A stretch of 7,558 nt of DNA, taken from contig CP070672.1 in the NCBI GenBank assembly GCA_020351895.1, forward strand, positions 2,506,082 to 2,513,639. The letters run 5' to 3'. The notes under the pieces are model-generated. The model had not been told where the DNA came from. It worked only from the letters and a program-made list of their open reading frames with translations, and searched no databases. The translations under genes were made by a program, and so were the position numbers. Source of the stretch: Thermoplasmata archaeon (GTDB lineage Archaea > Thermoplasmatota > Thermoplasmata > GCA-020350865). This document shows positions 6,170-7,558 of this stretch, in pieces. The number at the start of each line of letters is the position of its first letter. Position 1 is the first letter of the stretch.

Positions 6170-7558
6170 ATGCATTTAAAAGGAGCCTTTGTTCCTAAAA
6201 TAATGATATTTCACATTTTAATAATATCTTTATTGATCGTTCTAATCCCGAATGCTAACGCTCAAAATAAAGAAGAATGGATCGCAATCTACAACGGTCC
6301 TGAAAATTCCGTGGACCGCGGAATAGATGTTGCAGTAGGTCCTTCAGGGAACATTTATGTGACCGGATGGAGTTGGGATGCAAGTACAGAATATGATTTT
6401 GCTACAGCATGTTACGATCCCAATGGACACATGTTGTGGTCAGCACGATATAATGGCCCAGAAAATGACCACGATTTTCCAAGGTCGATGGTTTTGGATT
6501 CGAATGAGAATGTTATCGTCACAGGATGGAGTTTTGGAAATGGAACCGATCGTGATTACATCACAATAAAGTACAATAAAGAAGGTAAGGAGCTCTGGAC
6601 TACCCGATATAATGGCCCGGGAAATAAATGGGATGAGGCAAATGATGTGGTCTGTGATCTAAATGGAAATATATTTGTCACGGGTCACAGTTGTGGCAAA
6701 AACGGAGTAGAATTTACTACAATTGCTTATGATGTCTATGGAAATGAACTCTGGATAGCTAGGATGGAAGATAAAGATTATACCTCCAGTGAGGGGAAGG
6801 CCTTGGATATTGGTCCTTCTGGAAATATCTATGTGACAGGTTATGGTCCAGGCATTGATCCTTATTGGCCTAGCATTGATTATCTCACTGTAGCCTACAA
6901 TGCCGATGGAAAGGAGCTCTGGATTGCCCGATACAATGGTCCTGAGGGTTTTATTGATGAGGCGTATGACATAGTTGTTGACCAATCAGAAAATGTTTAT
7001 GTGACCGGACAAAGTCAAGGCGACGGTTGGGGTTATGATTTTGCCACAGTGGCCTATGATTCAAAAGGTACCGAACTATGGGTGGCAAGATATACCGACA
7101 TGGGGAATAGCTGTCAAGAAGCCAAAGCAATTGCTTTGGACTCCCAAGGCAATATTTATGTCACAGGTCACAGTCTTGTAATAAATTCGTCTTCCATGAG
7201 CACAAGACACGATTATGCCACAGTAAAATACAATCAAAATGGAGATTTGCTTTGGGTTGCGATTTTCAATGGACCAAGAAATGGAGGAGATCATCCATAC
7301 GATTTGGTTATAGATGATTTGGGAAATGTTTACGTGACAGGCCGGATTTACAGTAATGAAACAAGTTGGGATAGCGCCACTGTTGCTTACGATATTGATG
7401 GAAATGAGCTTTGGAGAAGTGTATACAACAGTCCTGATAATAGCTCCGAGGTAAGTTATGCAATCGATATTGATTCAAAAGGAAATGTCTATGTAATTGG
7501 AGACTGCAATGGCGATTTAGAAACTTCCACGAACTTCCTTTTAATCAAGTACCCACCG
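6170..7558 (+). CDS. Secreted SBBP-repeat beta-propeller protein, 3'-partial
   Basis: The frame is open to the right edge and gives 463 residues. Residues 1-31 form a signal peptide: Lys 4 and Lys 10, a hydrophobic core (IMIFHILIISLLIVLI, 11-26) and a likely cut after ANA (31). From residue 35 the mature part consists of eight repeats of 52-58 residues with the pattern LW-ARYNGP, a helix- or loop-like spacer, then GNIYVTG and YD-ATVAYD. This is the SBBP (seven-bladed beta propeller) repeat family, found in secreted and cell-surface proteins of bacteria and archaea. The product should lie outside the membrane, on the surface or free; its ligand is unknown and no enzyme motif is seen. The eighth repeat stops at KYPP against the window edge, so a further domain or anchor could follow. 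The gene starts about 100 bases beyond the methyltransferase relic, on the opposite strand, and has its own ribosome binding site. Confidence 0.9.
   Translation, partial: MHLKGAFVPKIMIFHILIISLLIVLIPNANAQNKEEWIAIYNGPENSVDRGIDVAVGPSGNIYVTGWSWDASTEYDFATACYDPNGHMLWSARYNGPENDHDFPRSMVLDSNENVIVTGWSFGNGTDRDYITIKYNKEGKELWTTRYNGPGNKWDEANDVVCDLNGNIFVTGHSCGKNGVEFTTIAYDVYGNELWIARMEDKDYTSSEGKALDIGPSGNIYVTGYGPGIDPYWPSIDYLTVAYNADGKELWIARYNGPEGFIDEAYDIVVDQSENVYVTGQSQGDGWGYDFATVAYDSKGTELWVARYTDMGNSCQEAKAIALDSQGNIYVTGHSLVINSSSMSTRHDYATVKYNQNGDLLWVAIFNGPRNGGDHPYDLVIDDLGNVYVTGRIYSNETSWDSATVAYDIDGNELWRSVYNSPDNSSEVSYAIDIDSKGNVYVIGDCNGDLETSTNFLLIKYPP
6278..7558 (+). repeat. Eight tandem protein-coding SBBP repeats of about 156-174 bp
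   Basis: The conserved Trp codon that opens each repeat lies at 6278, 6437, 6596, 6752, 6920, 7079, 7253 and 7412, giving spacings of 159, 159, 156, 168, 159, 174 and 159 bases. Every repeat contains a form of GN(I/V)YVTG. The length differences are multiples of three and lie mostly in the loop after YVTG. DNA identity between copies is only moderate, so the array is old rather than freshly duplicated. Confidence 0.85.

Overview
The window most resembles a piece of an archaeal chromosome, probably Thermoplasmatota or a related euryarchaeal lineage known mainly from metagenomes. This rests on indirect signs: TATA-like boxes upstream of starts, GAGG-type ribosome binding sites, T-tracts rather than hairpin terminators, a very long double-FtsX permease and a secreted SBBP-repeat propeller. 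No rRNA, tRNA or other lineage marker is present, so the assignment is an inference (about 0.55).

Layout from left to right. (1) Bases 2-2770 (+) hold most of a large FtsX/MacB-type ABC transporter permease. Its 5' end is cut off by the window edge, and an EF-hand-like loop sits between two of its central membrane helices. (2) Bases 2771-3249 are non-coding. They contain a cluster of about 18-bp half-units in alternating orientation, forming overlapping palindromes just after the permease stop codon, followed by two small perfect inverted repeats and an AT-rich stretch. (3) Bases 3250-3885 (-) encode a two-helix membrane protein of unknown function, convergent with the permease. (4) Bases 3886-4071 are a divergent promoter region with a symmetric TATA-like box. 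(5) Bases 4072-5787 (+) encode an unusual aldehyde dehydrogenase superfamily protein that keeps the catalytic Cys and Glu. (6) Bases 5788-6169 have no intact gene. On the minus strand they carry the decayed 3' end of a DNA methyltransferase gene, interrupted by an amber codon and lost on its N-terminal side. (7) Bases 6170-7558 (+) encode a secreted beta-propeller protein with a signal peptide and eight SBBP-type repeats, running off the right edge.

The genes do not form an obvious operon: strands alternate and each intact gene has its own intergenic region. Two of the three complete or nearly complete gene products at the edges act at or outside the membrane, while the dehydrogenase is predicted to be cytoplasmic. 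The most notable non-gene signals are the alternating palindromic repeat cluster and the methyltransferase relic. Together they suggest an accessory, rearranged stretch. I see no convincing new multi-gene system.
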